Positions 13,201 through 27,500 of a stretch of 64,000 bases of DNA are shown here, one piece after another. Source of the stretch: Tetmemena sp. SeJ-2015 (lineage: Eukaryota; Ciliophora; Spirotrichea; Sporadotrichida; Oxytrichidae); NCBI GenBank assembly GCA_027382625.1, contig JAJKFJ010021560.1, positions 62,001-126,000 on the forward strand. Direction: 5' to 3'. Position 1 is the stretch's first letter. Every line of letters begins with the position of its first letter. The notes beneath the pieces are model-generated. The model was not told the origin of the DNA and ran no database searches. It saw only the letters and a program-made list of their open reading frames with translations. The position numbers and the translations under genes are program-made.

Positions 13201-15336
13201 TTTTGACTCTATTTAATTTGTAAATGATGACTTCAGCATTACAAAATAATTAGGAAAATATATTACCAACTAGGCCAATTTTTAGGCATCTTTGAGATAA
13301 GAACAGCTGAGCTCTTTGCGTAATATAAGAGAAGAATCAGCAAGAATGGAACTAATTGCCAAGGGATTCCAAGATGCCAACCAAAATATAAATAACTTAT
13401 ATCATTTATAAGCTTTAGAAAGAGAGAACTTAGTTGTCTGACCCTTTAGATAAGCAAGTCTTGTAAGAAGTGGCTTCTTTCTCAAACAATAATGTTTCAG
13501 CATAATTTGAATTATGATTTCGTTAAAGCTGAAGACTATAATTAAAATGCATTTAAGTAGAGTTATATGACTTATAGAGTGATAAGTCCTTAGAAGTGCT
13601 AGCTGACATTGAGAGAAAGAGGAAAACCACAAACTTCGCAACAGATAACAGACTAAATACTAAGATGAAACAGTTAGAGGATATTAAAATACCAGTTGCA
13701 ACTTTCACAGAGGAATAAATTACTGCTAAAGAATTAGTCATTCAACGAATTGGATTTAGACAGAAAGTCAAGAGTTTCATCACAATATTCTAAAAATAGT
13801 TCAAGAAAGAAAAAATTAATTAACCTCTCTCCTACAAAATTAACGTTTAATAATTAGTTTGATGTATAAAAATCCTAAAATAATTTGTTTTCTGAATAAT
13901 ATCTTTGGTTTTGACATGTTCACTTTACTTTTTAGCTACATTTTGGATTTCCATGTATAATTACTCGCTTGCTTATACTGCTATTATAGTAATAATTAAT
14001 TGACGATCTAGTTTTAGTGATTTAAAAAGGCTCTTGCTTTGAAAACACAATAAATTTCCTGAGAGAGAACTAAATAAGAAACGAAAGTGTGATAATGGTA
14101 GAGGACAACGTGACTGTGGCAAGTTAGTATTACCTGAGTGGTTGCTACTAAAAGGAATCAAAGTATTGGACTCTCAGAAAGGATCTGCCTGTTTATTTTT
14201 CAGATGCTTATTAAATGCTATAAATTAAATGGAATGCATCAGGATTGTTAGAAGCTTTAGAGCAGTCAACTTTTTGTGAGAACATTTTCACTCAGTCTTC
14301 AGGCTACTACTCCTACCTGCCTCTTTGTTAAATATTTTAGTAAAAGGCTATGAATGGAATCCTAGAGCAAGGACTCTCGAATGGAATGGCAGCTTGGTAT
14401 CATAAATATAATTATTAGAAAGCAAGATGTATCAGAAGGCTCAAAAGATGCAACTTGAATTTGATAGTCTCCTCGCCATGAAGAACAGAACATTTAATTT
14501 ATTATATCAACTAAAAAAAATAAATTTATCAACAAAATTTATTAATTTGAGGATGAAAAACCCAATCTATTTCTCATTAATTGAGTGAAATAGATATGTT
14601 CTATAAAATCAATATGAGGGTGCTACAAATATCAAGAAAACCCGAAGAAAAAAATATAATTTCATTTTTTATTTAAATTATAGACATAAACAATTTAAGC
14701 AGTTGTTAGAAATATCTTATAAATTTTATTAAGTTAAAACACTTTCTAATCTCAAAAAGGCTTTAAATGATACGGAAGTAGTCGAGATAATATTTTATAA
14801 TGACATGTAAAAAGTTATTTTTTTATAAAATTAGGCATTTACTTTGATAATAGTTTTATTTATAATTTATAATTTCTATTTTGATAAACTTTGATCCTAA
14901 TCTTATATAAATAATCTTTTTATCAATTAATTAATTTTGTTTATAACAGTTAAAACATACCAAATTGCAAAAGATGAAATAAAATGATTGTTTATAACTA
15001 TCTTTCTATTTTATTCTAATGATAGACACGATTTTTATTAATTTACGAAGGTATATGTGTTGAACTACGTGTTCCAGTTGCTGAAGGATTGCAGCTCAAA
15101 TAGTTTGATTAACTACTTCTAGTCGCAGCTGACCACTCTGATAATAATCTACGTGATTTTCATCTTCCTGATCCTTACTGCTATGGTAGTGTTCTTCTTC
15201 TATTCCCTTAAGAATATTTTAAATTAAGCGGCTGAGAAGGAGCATGTGGAATACTAACCTCATGCTTAAAATCATTCCTCAGGATGTCATTCCCAAGTCA
15301 GAATAAGAAAAAATCAGAAGTTTCTTTGTTAACTGA
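7297..15336 (+). CDS. Membrane PAS-domain protein, TmcB-like, copy 2
   Basis: Second paralogue. The ATG at 7297 is tentative. The block at 7.42-7.68 kb contains GLISILYALSMQQRLIYTQ, matching GLFSIFYALAMQQKLFITY of copy 3. Recognisable blocks: a helix at 8.61-8.79 kb; an acidic linker then INAYNYFSLFLLNKPQLAL at 9.7-10.1 kb; the PAS region 10.4-10.95 kb (INCMMPSLIEVAHEKFLDQY); post-PAS 10.97-11.19 kb; a Ser-rich linker and helix 11.62-11.84 kb; an extracellular-type block 11.85-12.4 kb; a helix with ISPIISQTEERKYKAL 12.75-12.86 kb; coiled coil 13.0-13.4 kb; later blocks 13.56-13.83, 14.11-14.5 and 15.06-15.33 kb. The tail has MWNTNLMLKIIPQ and ends at TGA 15334-15336. Four IESs are resolved. 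The sequence at 8.8-9.5 kb is probably poor quality. Confidence 0.62.
8800..9500. other. Homopolymer-inflated, probably unpolished stretch
   Basis: Unusually dense long T, A, C and G runs, several of 7-12 bases, with no readable coding frame and no recognisable insert structure. It differs sharply from the sequence on both sides. It lies in the membrane/linker part of copy 2. Long-read homopolymer error is the likeliest explanation; an unusual AT-rich IES is the alternative. Confidence 0.45.
10434..10447 (+). other. IES, pointer ATG
   Basis: ATG at 10434-10436 and 10445-10447. Removing 11 bp eliminates a TGA and gives PKLYLWFALVQLKIMND, matching copies 1 and 3. One of the shortest inserts in the window. 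Confidence 0.78.
10767..10805 (+). other. IES, pointer TAGT
   Basis: TAGT at 10767-10770 and 10802-10805. Removing 35 bp gives DQYSKALQSKMMNKKVVHF, the same length as the corresponding PAS segment of copy 1. Confidence 0.75.
12897..12927 (+). other. IES, pointer GAGAT
   Basis: GAGAT at 12897-12901 and 12923-12927. Removing 26 bp eliminates a TGA and joins DKIATYIQR to CEDCLKLEEEQ, matching RSMDCLRVEDE of copy 1. Confidence 0.75.
15208..15228 (+). other. IES, pointer TTAAG
   Basis: TTAAG at 15208-15212 and 15224-15228. Removing 16 bp restores FYSLKRLRRSMWNTNLML, parallel to LIKRLRETMWNTNLML at the end of copy 3. Confidence 0.82.
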
Positions 15337-15529
15337 CCTAATTATAACTTTTAACTCACCTAACATAATTTAACTAGCATTTCCCTTTCTTAAAGATTTC
15401 ATTACACAAGAAATATTTATTTTCTTATTTATAAAATAAAGTGATGACTTTATATAAGACTTTAACTATTTTACAACATTTTTAATAATTTTTTAATTTT
15501 TTTTTTATTTAACTCATTTATATAGGAGA

Positions 15530-18500
15530 ATGCAAAATCCTATTTCTATTGAGTAATAGTAAATTCAAAATATAAAGAGGGTACTTGCTTCCGATGAAGA
15601 TTAAATTAGGAATAGTAAAATATTATCCTGAATAAACAAGACATGGATAAGAAAATGTAAAACACTACACCTCAAATCAATAATACGCACAAACCCCACT
15701 AGACTACTAATCATATATTATACCTGATATTTATCAAAATAAAATTCATACTCTATTCTAAAACTTAAATTTCATAATTTAATCAAGAATATACTACTCA
15801 TTTATTTTTAATTTTAAATTCGAATCTTAATTTATTAAATACATATTTCTTGTCATATAAATTTATTATAGGTTGAATTCGAATTGATAATTGAAGGGTA
15901 TTAAATAAATAAAATACTGGAATATGAAGTTGACAGTAGATGTAAGGATTAGCAAAACGAATTATTGAAGATTTTGATAAAATTAATATTTGCTTTATAA
16001 TTATACTCAAGTCTTTTGTGGCTTCATACTTCTGAACTAACACTATATTTTTAGTCAAGTTTAAATAACGCTTACTTATTTGTTGAAGCATGAATTCTGT
16101 TTAGCGTACTTGAATGCATGGAAGTCGAGTTATATTGAACTATTTGAGTACAATCAATCTCTGACTTTCTTGTTCGATCTAAAATAAATTATTTAAAAAT
16201 TTATTGGCATGAGCATTTCAGGGCTACCTTCTTCGAAAAGCATTATTTAGCTACTAAACAAATAAGTAACTTTGAATTATAATAATCAAGGATCCATAGT
16301 CCCTCACTTTAAGGTGTTCGTCTTCTTCATAGTCTTCATTTTAGATCTGAATTAAAAAAGTAACAAATATATTTAAGTTTATATAGGAACAATTTATCTT
16401 CAATTTTCAATTCATATTCATCCTATATTTCTGATAAACCCATATTTTACTAATTTAAAACTATTTTTTGAAGAGAGATTTTATTCTGTTGGGTTATAAT
16501 AGTGATATTCAAGTGATATTTTCATAATTAGAGAAAATTTTGAAAGATATTTACACTTGCATTTAAATATCTTTGAATATTTTTCTTAAATTTAATCTAT
16601 AAACAGAATTATATAATGCCTACTTTTATTTAATTTTAGCAAATAAGCGAAATGATTTCATATAAATATATAGTCTTAAGACCACTTAAGATTTAAAAAT
16701 TCAAGCTTTCAGAATCTGATAAAACTTCGCGAATATTAAATCAATTATATCTTTAAAAATCCTCCAAATTTAAAATTTTCAAAGAATAAGAAGCAAAAAT
16801 ATAGATCAAATTATACTTCAATATTTATAATCTTTGATTTTTTATTTTATGTGAAGTTAAAACTATTTTAAAAATATATTTTATTCAGATTTTATAATAA
16901 AATACTAAGCGCTTCGATTTGAATCAATCTTATTCTAAATAAAAAGCAGTTAATAAAGTTAGCCTATATTATTTTAGCTTAGTTTCTCCTTAATTAGTGG
17001 GAAGACTTAATTTTTAATTAATCACTGAATTATTATCTATGATTGTGGATATCTTGATAAAAATCAAAAATTAATTAAAATTCTTTTCATTATCAACTTC
17101 TAAGGAATATTTTTGTTCGTAAATAAGTAATAATTTTTAAGCAAGATTTTGTGAATTATTTAATTTATTTTATCTAACTTTTTATAAAAATAGTTTTGTT
17201 GACATCATCATCATATTATGATTAATTTGATTATCATTTCTGCATTGAGTAGCAAGGTTTTCTGTTCTTGAGATAAAATGATTTAATATTTTCTTTAACT
17301 ACCTTTTCATAACTTATTTTAAAAATGGCATTCTAATGACGGTGCCATTTAATTTTCTGATAATTTATTATAATTGCAACTAAATTTATTTTCCCTTTTT
17401 ATATAATTACTTCTTATGATAGAAAGATAATCATAGATAAGAATTTAATAGAAAATTAAAGGTTGTAAGAACGTAAATCAAGAAAGTACAAAACAATGAC
17501 AGTTTACTTAGAAGGCTTCAAATCTCTGTGGATAGTGTTGGCTGAGTGGATGGCTTTAAGCTAACGCTTAAATATTAAATTAATTTAATTAAGGATTATA
17601 ATTATTAAAAAAAATCTCTAAAGCTTCCCAACCTATATAAAGAGTGCTCAACGATTAAGTTCTTTAATTTTTATAAAATTTAATTTATTGAAGTTTAATA
17701 AAATTATTATTTAATAAGACTTTGCTGGAATATTATCAGATTAATTTTATTTTATATTTTATTACAAATAATTATTAAAAACTATATTGTATGTTTTTAT
17801 TTTAAAACATAAAGAATTTATATTATTTTAAATAGAGTTAAAAAGTAAAATCTTTGGCTTTATATTTATAGTTAATACTTTTAGACTTATTGCCTATAAT
17901 TAAAATAAAAAGATCACGATTGGCTTTATCAAATTTGATAGTACTTTATGAATATCATATAATAGACAAGTCAAGTGATTAAACCACGAGTTGCTTACAT
18001 TTTAAGAATAATAGATGGCCTATTTTCGATATTTTATGCCCTAGCCATGTAGCAAAAACTATTTATTACATACATTTAATTCAACAATTTTAAAAGTGGC
18101 ATATTCATAGCAATAATTCAGAGTATTAATGATCCTGAATGGGCAAGTTACAACCAATTTTAATTTTATAAATCTCAGTAAAGCAATCAACTAACTTTCA
18201 GTTTATTTTAAGTTTTAGCTTTATTGGGAAAGTATCTAGCTTGGGGTAACAAATATAAGTAATTTTTAATACTTTAGATCAACTCTCAAAATCTAATCAT
18301 TAGTATGTCGGCAGTAATATAGCTGAGAAATTAATTGCAAATCAAATTGAATATTAAACTGAATTAATTTAGCAGAAGTCGAAGAGTCCCCAATTTAAAT
18401 AAATTATGAGTAGAATTTCGAAAGGTGATAGATCACTATATTTAAAATAAATAAGAAAGTAGATCTTGATTTAGGACCTTATGATCAGAGGGTTAGCAGG

Positions 18501-21500
18501 TAGATGAGTCATTTTTTGGATCTAGGTTAAAACTCCCTCTTGTTCACCTCTTTTTAATAATTTTTTTTGGAGACAAATAATTACAGCAGCAATATCAACA
18601 ATAAGGAGAAGTGAAATGAGTAAAGATGACGAAATTGAAGATTATTAAAATTTATTAGCGGAAGAATAGTTTGAAATAAGGAAAAGTTCGAAATTAAATA
18701 AGTATGCTTAAAAAAGTAAAAATCAAATCTGATGCAGTGAGGCTAAAAAATAATCAATTAAAGATCAAGGCAGTTATTTGCCTAGACATATCTTTATTAG
18801 TTTAATGTAATGGATTTATACTTCTCTTTTTTTGCAATTCCCGTAATCCATTCAAATTCTTTCTATATTTCACCATTCAATCAAGCATAAAATTATAAAA
18901 AAATTTATATCCTAGCATCTTTTGTGAAGAAGCACTCATTCAAAAATTTTACTAAAGTTTATGTGAAGCAGATGTTGAAAATTAAAATGAGTCCATGTAT
19001 CATGTACTCGCTGCAATGATGTGCTGAGTCATTGATTAAAGAATGAAAAACTAATATTTATAATTAACAATCGTGAAGCTGCAGATCAGTAGTGTTTAAG
19101 ATAATTCAACTACCAGAAAGTTACTTCTCCTCATTTATTACTTTTATCAATCATCAATTTTAATTAAATTTTAAACTATAATCGGGTTTGTTTCGCTTCT
19201 CTACTTAACCCTCATCATTTTTCTTTACTAATAGCGAGCTCATTTTTCTTCATCCTAATAAATAATTATTTCTTGTATTAAAAAACTAATGAAGATAATA
19301 AAGTGAAAAGCCATAATTTATAGAAGCTTAGAATGATCAAATCTTAATTAAAGAATAAAACAAAAATATATTTTTTGAGAATCAAATCTTGTTGTTGATA
19401 TAATTTACAATGCTTAATCTAAGTAAGTATTGAATTACTTCTAATATCTCATAATATATTTTGGCAAAAATAAATGTCTAAATAGATTAATTTTTATCTC
19501 ATTTATAAGTTTGGCTATATAAGTTTAGGAATAAGTACATTATTCAAACTCGCAACCACAATATCAAAGCTGAAACAGTTTAAATATTCTATCATTCTTA
19601 AAAAATATGTACAATCCATATTTAATTCTCATTAATCAATTTCATTCTGTACTATGATTATATAAATATCAAACCAAATTATAAAGGAGCCATTTTAAGT
19701 AAATAAGTTTAATGAATCGTGAGTTATAGAAAAATATCAAAACTCAATTCTCATTATAATTTATAATAAAAATAACTAAGAAAAAAATCATCCAATTAAA
19801 GAGGCAAATCATTATTGTCGTGCTTATCTATGTTCAATGATTCTAAGCCTTCAATAAATCAAGATAACTTATTCAAATATTATTATATGTCTAAAACTAT
19901 CAATTATAAAATTTATATTTGAAAAAATTATTTAAATTTATCACTGCTACATTTTCTTCAAAGCACTAAATTCAATTGATTTTATAATATTTTAATTCTA
20001 GAAATTTATAATTAATTATAAGAAGAGTATTTATTATCTTTAATCCTGATTGACTTATAAATAGAGATTATTCATTGGTATTTATTGAAACATTTAGTTA
20101 ATTAAATTGCAATGGGATTAATTCCAAAGAAGTTAGTATATTTTTAAAATTATTTCTTGCCTTGTAATATTAAACTAGGATGACACAGAATAGTTGCAAT
20201 CCTTAAAATACCTTGGAGTTATGCTAGTAATATTTTCTAGAGTACTATACTAGCCATTATTAGATCTAACTGTGAATATTCATAATTTTAATTTTTTAAT
20301 ATGGCTTCATATAGTTATCAACATCTCCAAGGATCTAACTTGAATTCAGGAATACTCGCCGTCAATATTTTTAAAGTAAAGTAAAGTAAAATTTGAGGAA
20401 TGTAAATAATAATCATTTTAAAAACCAGCACTTATTCAGTACTAGTTAAGAGAACGTACTATTATCCTATGTATCAATATTTTTTAATTTAATAATCTAT
20501 AAATAAGTTTTAAGCTTAAGATTTAAAATTAATTTTTTAATTTTTGAGAATAAAAAGATGAAATGAGTACTTAAATTTTATATCAGATTTATTCTTTTAG
20601 AGATAAAAATTGCTACTTTTCTATACAGATCTAATCATAATTTTAGGGTAACATACTAAAATTCATTATAATTCTAGGACTTGCGTTTTTTCTCTTTATC
20701 AGAACAGGTTCTCTATATATTACTTCGCAGCAATGCAATCAAAAAATTGGTTTCACATACTTTCTGCCACCTCGTAATTCATCTTAGTATTTAAAGGATC
20801 ATGATTTTATAAATCTTCACAATTCTAGCTAATATTTTTTGTAATAAAAGAATTTTTCTAACTAATTTTGAACATTTATTTACCCTCTCTTCTTTCACTA
20901 AATTAATTTTAAAATGGTAAATTGTTTTAATATTCTGAGCTCAGTGTTGATTGTTATTATGTTCATAGGTTTACGGAAGATGCTTAAATTAAATTCCCCA
21001 AGCAGTTATAAGTAATATATTATTAATAGTCATTTGTAGGAGAACAAGCTTACTAAAATTGGGCACCATGTTGTTTTAGGTGGTTGGGGCGAACCCGACT
21101 CAAATATATTTTACCTAAACTTAATATCTAAAATGCTGGTTGTAATTCTGTTATCTCTTAGACTAAGTGACAGTTACGGTCTAACTCTTGTGATAAGTTT
21201 AACGATTGTGCAAGGCCTGAATTTAATAGGAAGCTTTATGCTTGCAATAAGAGCAATGTAGTTTAATCGGTTTCTTAGAGCAATTAATTTATGCCAGATT
21301 TTTACAATTTTCTTCATATTTTTGGTGGCTCTCTTCAGACAAATGCTTTCCATTCATGACTCAAGAGAATATAAATTATACTTTAAATGAGAAGGGATCC
21401 TAATAGCATTAAAATATATTAAAAACTTTAATATTTAAAGCAGTTATTTACTCATTTCTAGTAATTTTTATCTTGAAATCTTGCAATTGGTACCAACATT

Positions 21501-24500
21501 ATTTATTTCGCAAATACATTAGCAGTCTAGAGCCATCACACTCATTTTTTTAATTCATAGCTTTCCAAAAATCTCAAGGAGTCTAAAGAAATCTCTCTAC
21601 TCTAAAAGATAGCTAACAAACTTTTAATATCATTTCTCGCCATATTAAAATTTCTGTATAAATAATTAGCATAAATTTATTTTGAATATATCGTATTCTT
21701 TTAAATTAATTTAAAAAACTGAAGTTAAATAATAAGATGACAGTCAAACCCTCTGAATATAAGACATATTTTATTATAATGGAACGATGGTTGAAATTCA
21801 AATTTATTCTTAATAATTTGGAAATATTTTAAAGAGTGAAAGACTGGTTTCTTTCAGTATAGGATGGTTATAATTGCTTATTGTAATTTAAATTATCTAA
21901 AATAAAATTAGTTTTGAAATTGTGTACTGGCAAGGTATTTACAGTCTACTTCTTCAGTATTCATCTAATTTCAGCGTTATTTGTTGATTATAGTTTGTAC
22001 TTGAGTATTTATCACCCCTTTTGAATATCAAAATTGGAGTGTTTTTGAATACCCTTATCTGGTTTGAATATGTTTAACTCGAAGTAAAACCAGGCTTCTT
22101 TAACTACTTATGTCATAAGAGCTCTTGCTAAAGCTAAATCCATTCTCTATTCAGTTTATGTAGATCTTTTCTTTATTTCGTCTCTATATTTTCTTGCTAA
22201 AATTAACGAAACTTATAGTGAGAATAGAATAATAATCTATTTCCTGAAAGCTTATTAAATATAAAAAGGTTTACTTTATTATTATACTTACCATATAACT
22301 TTACAATATGATAGAGGGGGTTAATTTTATCTAAATTAATTTGATTATGAATATTATTTATTTCAAATTTATTCTGTTGACTTATACTTCTTACTTTAAT
22401 TTAAAACATGCTGATCAATTAATTGCTTTAATTCTAAATAAATTAGAAATAGAGGATGATAAACAATCTTAAAAGAATTTTTAACTTTGAGTTAGAAAGA
22501 TTCACTGTAGAGCTTAATATAGTTAACAAATAAAAGGAAATTTATTAAAATAGCAACAAAATCCACTAATATTTTGGACTATTATATAGAATCAATGTAT
22601 CATTAACGTTTAAAATATTTAAAATAGGGAAATTTATTGAATGATAATTTGTAGCAAGACTTGTGTTACACTACTGATATTCATGCTTGCTTTAATTAAA
22701 TCTTTTATTGTAGAATGAAATCTAATTTTATGATAAAATTCATTGATTTATCATCCTTTTTAGAAGTATCTTCCCCCGAAACACTTCATTTTATTGAATG
22801 TCACTATTTATAAATTAAATATTCTTATTTGTATAGTGTTAATTCCAATTTAGTTTTTTCCTATAAATAGTTAGAAATATATTTTTCATAGGAAGATATA
22901 GATGTGGATCCTAAAACTTTATAACAGATAAATATGTAATTTAAAAGGCATCTTTAAAAGTCACCTCATCATCATAAATTAAATCACTCAGTCAAAGAGC
23001 CAGAACTTGAGTAGATATTTGTGCTACTCGTAGAAAATGCAGCCAGCTGTTTAAATAAGTTTCATAAGGCGAGCATTTCTATTAATAAATACAAATTTAA
23101 TAACAATCTTGCAATTATAATAATGTTTTAATAGCTACATAAATATATTCGACTGGGAGGAGTTAACAACTCTGGTTAGTTTAATAGAGACTCATTAAAT
23201 TTCTTGCTTTTTATTTATATGCGAAAATGCGGAATGTCTTTGCAGTTTCTATTGTAATTTCGCTTAAGCATTTAATGAGGAGAACAGTATAGGAGCTGAA
23301 TAAATTAGACTAAATTCTAAGAATTTTTCTCATGTGTTTAACTACCTTACAACTCAATAAAGGGAAACTTAATTTTGTATTTATTATAGCTGAGAATTTA
23401 ATAAAAAAGAGAATAAAATTAGATATTAAATTAAAATGGAATAAATGAGTGGCAGTTGAAGTGTGTCCTAAATTTAAAAATAATTTAATTTAAACATCTT
23501 TAAAATTTACCTCAGCATCAAATTTAAAACTCTGTCAAGCCTTGTAATATTTGTGTACTGGAAAATGCACCCGTGTTAAAAAGTTTTATAAGGACATTCA
23601 TTAATAAATACAAATAAAAAACTTAAATTATAATAATGTTTATAGCTAATAAATATTTCGACTGGAGGAGTTACAACTCTGTATTTAAAGAAAACTCATT
23701 AAATTTTTGCTTTTATAATATCGAAACGAAGTCTTTTCAGCAGAATTTGCAAGCTTTAAAGAGGAGAACAGCATAACTGAAATTAGTAATTCTGAATTTT
23801 CTCATTGTGTTTAAACCTTCAATCAGTAAAGGGAAATTAATTCCTACTATATTATTCAAGTCCAATTTATCCAAAATGTTTAATGGGATTGATCTAATGA
23901 GAGAGTCTGATGAAAGATAAAACGAAGATTATGCCCTAAGTATGACCTTTGATGGAAAGCTGTTCAAAAGAAAAGATAGTACAATTAATTTATATATCTA
24001 ATTAGTGTTTTTTATTATTGTTAAAGCGTAAATTAATCAAGTTTTTATCTCTAGGGTTTATTTTTGGGAGGATATACTCTAACGAATGAAGAACTTGAAA
24101 CCATAAAGCACGTTCCTGAAAAATAAGTATTACAAGAGTACCTCTTATCCCAAGAATTTGTGTTTTCTAGGTTCCTGGTAGATTTCACAAACATTTTCCT
24201 TTAGGATATTAAACAGAAGGCACCTGAATCTGAATTCATTGAAAACTGTTACAACTACTTTCATTTTTTATGATAAACATATATTATATTCTTTCACCTA
24301 TTTCTGAATGAGAGACCTCACTTGGCTTTAGTGTCATTGCTATAGGAAGGAGGTAGAATTTTGAAGGGCCAAAACAAATCTTGGACAAGACAAGTAACTA
24401 AATCTATCTAGGAACAGTTTGTACTTCACTACTTTGAAGGCTACGCAGCGCATGCTAACTTTATAGACTCGACTTAAGAAAATAGAATTCTTAATTTATT

Positions 24501-27500
24501 AAGAAATATTGGTAAGAGAAATTGATGAATCCTCTGACTCTAACTAAAGAATGCCCAATCCTTAATCTCTTAACCCACAACCTAAATTTGTAAACTAAAT
24601 TTATTGATAAAATATCAGTAGTTTGACGCTGAAAAATTCATCCGTTTGAACACCAACTACTAGAAGTTTCATACTGATGTTGAAATCCTCTGTCACAACA
24701 CGATTGAGTTTTGGACTGGATTTAACTAGGAAACCATTGAACCATATGTTTAGCTCAAGTTTGGAGATTAGATATCTACTTACATGAAAAAAATTTACGA
24801 CAGATTCACTGAAATAGAGGACTCACTCATTCTTTAATTTATTTATTTTTCAGAAAGATCCAAAACTTTACTTTTGGTTTGGAATGCAAACATATTTTAA
24901 TTCTCTGTCTTTTTAATGGTGCAGCTGAAGATAGTTAATGACTCGGAGGCGTATAACTTATTCGTAGCTAAGATGAGAGAGATTCAATAGTTCCAAAAAA
25001 CCTTTGTTAAAAGATTCAGCGACAAGCAATTTGATCACGACTCTGGTTTCTTGATATCGGATGCGAAGTTGGAAAGCTCTGGCTAAATTCTTATGGTAAA
25101 TAAAAACTTGATCTATATGTATTTAAGATTGAGAAGATGGCTTAAACTAGATGGATTAGATGTTAAACACAAAAACATAAAGTCAGTGATGCCTAGTCTA
25201 GTAGCCAAGAACCACGATGAGTTCTCCACTTCCTACGCCTCGACTGGCCATTCTAAAATTTAGAACAAGAGACTCACACTATTTTTGATTGATAAGGACA
25301 ATTCTTTGGTGTTTTGTTCACTTCTAGTGTAGTTCCATAACTCCCATCACTTTGGATACTGCTTCGTTGCTCTAATTGATATTGTTCACAAAGTCAGTCC
25401 TTTCATTGATAAATATTATTTTTGGATAGCTTGAAATACTCAACAGACAAGTTAGTCTTCCTCACTTTCGATTTGGAGAATGGCCAAATTCTTTAAATAA
25501 AATGTTTATTTTTCATAAGTGTGTTAAGTGTAAGTATAATTTGTGAATTTATTCTTGAAACTTCTTCAAATATTAGTAATATTGTAGAGAAAACAGGGGT
25601 GAATCTTTAGTCTGGAATAAAATCTTTTCTCTTTAAAGAAAAAGTAATCACTCTAGATGATCTCCTTGACAACATCAACTTATTAAACAATTTTTATTTT
25701 ATAAATAAAGGTAAATTAAAAAATTTAAATATATAAATTTAAATTTAAAATAATCAAAATTCAAATGGAATTAAGATTTAAAGGATTTATTAACTTTATG
25801 AGAAATAGACAATCATGGATTAAGCAGTTTATTTAAATATTATAATAAGTCAGACAATCCACAAGTTAAGAATAGTCATGAAGGCATTTATCAAGTAGAC
25901 TTATCCAACTTTATTGAAGACATCGACTTTAGAAATATCATATATAAATATATCAATTTTTAAATTAAATATAAATTGCATATAAATAGGTATTTTAATT
26001 TAAAACTTTTGAAGAAAAAAAATTCTCCTCATCTTATTATAAAAACAAATAATTATATATATGTAATATCCTTAAACTGTCTTATTTTTCAGGCTTGTTG
26101 AATTATTTAAAGTTGCTGATTTGAAATTTACAATTTCTGCATAGAGCCTAATTTAATGAAATAGTAGTTTAAGTCGAGCATAAAATGATAGTGCAAAGGT
26201 AGCTATTTTTATTGAATAATTTAACCACGATGGAATACAATTTGGGTATGCTGTTTTGAGCTTCATAGATTCTGATATTAGAACTTTTAACAGCTCTGAC
26301 ATGGATAGCCCTGCAAACAAGTTTATATCTTAAGATCTTGCCAAGAATGACTCAGACCTAATAGAAAATGAGAAACGCTAAGAAGAAATTAATTTTTTAA
26401 ATGTTTATGAGCTCTTCAGCAGGATCTTCAGTATCTAGCGCTGATAACGTATTTGCCTTTGACATCAGGAAATTTCATAACTTCTATTAGCAGAGAACTC
26501 CACGCATTCTCAAAATAGTAGTGCAACTAATTTTACTGCTGTTTATCAGTTCACTAACAATAGGCACAATTAACCTTTCGCTCAGTATCTATTTATCTTA
26601 TCTACAACTCGTCCTCTACCAGTTTCGACCTAAGGATAGTCAAAGCATCCTATAATAGAATTAATTACACTATCAACAATAGACTCATCCTTAGAATATT
26701 ACTCAACATTGCAAATGGGTACGAGCCTAATTACTCTAGTATAACTGAAGATAGATTCACTACTTTCAAGAAAATATTATAATAATATTAATTAATAAAT
26801 GTAGTTAGAGAGAATTAATGACCTCAAGGATGCAAACGACTATTTATTCAACTCAGGTTATGAATAGAGCACGGCATTTGCAGCACTTGATTCAGCTAGC
26901 ACTCTTAATATTCTTTATCTTAATGACAAGAATAGAATTATATATTATAAATTGAGAGGTAAAATGCTACAATGAAAATAGCCTAGTCTCTATTTGTTTC
27001 AAGGCTTTAATAGATCAATCAACTAAATCTAAAAGACTTTCAGGGGAATCTGAGAATTCAAACTTTATTTCCTAATTTCTCTAGTTCTTACATTCCTACT
27101 TAGAATGAGTAAAGTCTATTCTTTGCTGTTAATAATTCAAATGGAGTTGTAAGAGCTAATAACTTTTATTTAACTATTAAAGTAATCTAAATTATAACAA
27201 AACTAATACTGTAACTTTGAATTTAATATTTTGAATTTATTAAATATTTCTTTTTCGTTTATATTAAATAAATATGGACTTAATAATTTATTAAGAAATT
27301 AATGAAAATAACTGGATTTTTATGAACTAATATGTGACTGACGCTAAAAACAAAGCTAATGATAGACAGCAATAAGCTATTACCCTTGCTGTGATATCTA
27401 TTATAACCATTCTAACGGTTACAATAATCGTAGCTCCAATCATCAGCAAAGCAGAAGAGAGGAAACTCAACTCCCTCATCTTTTTCACCAAACTTATATT

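Noticed and set aside
15798..16091. 97-codon minus-strand ORF
   Set aside because: AT-rich shadow opposite the beginning of copy 3, with no recognisable features.
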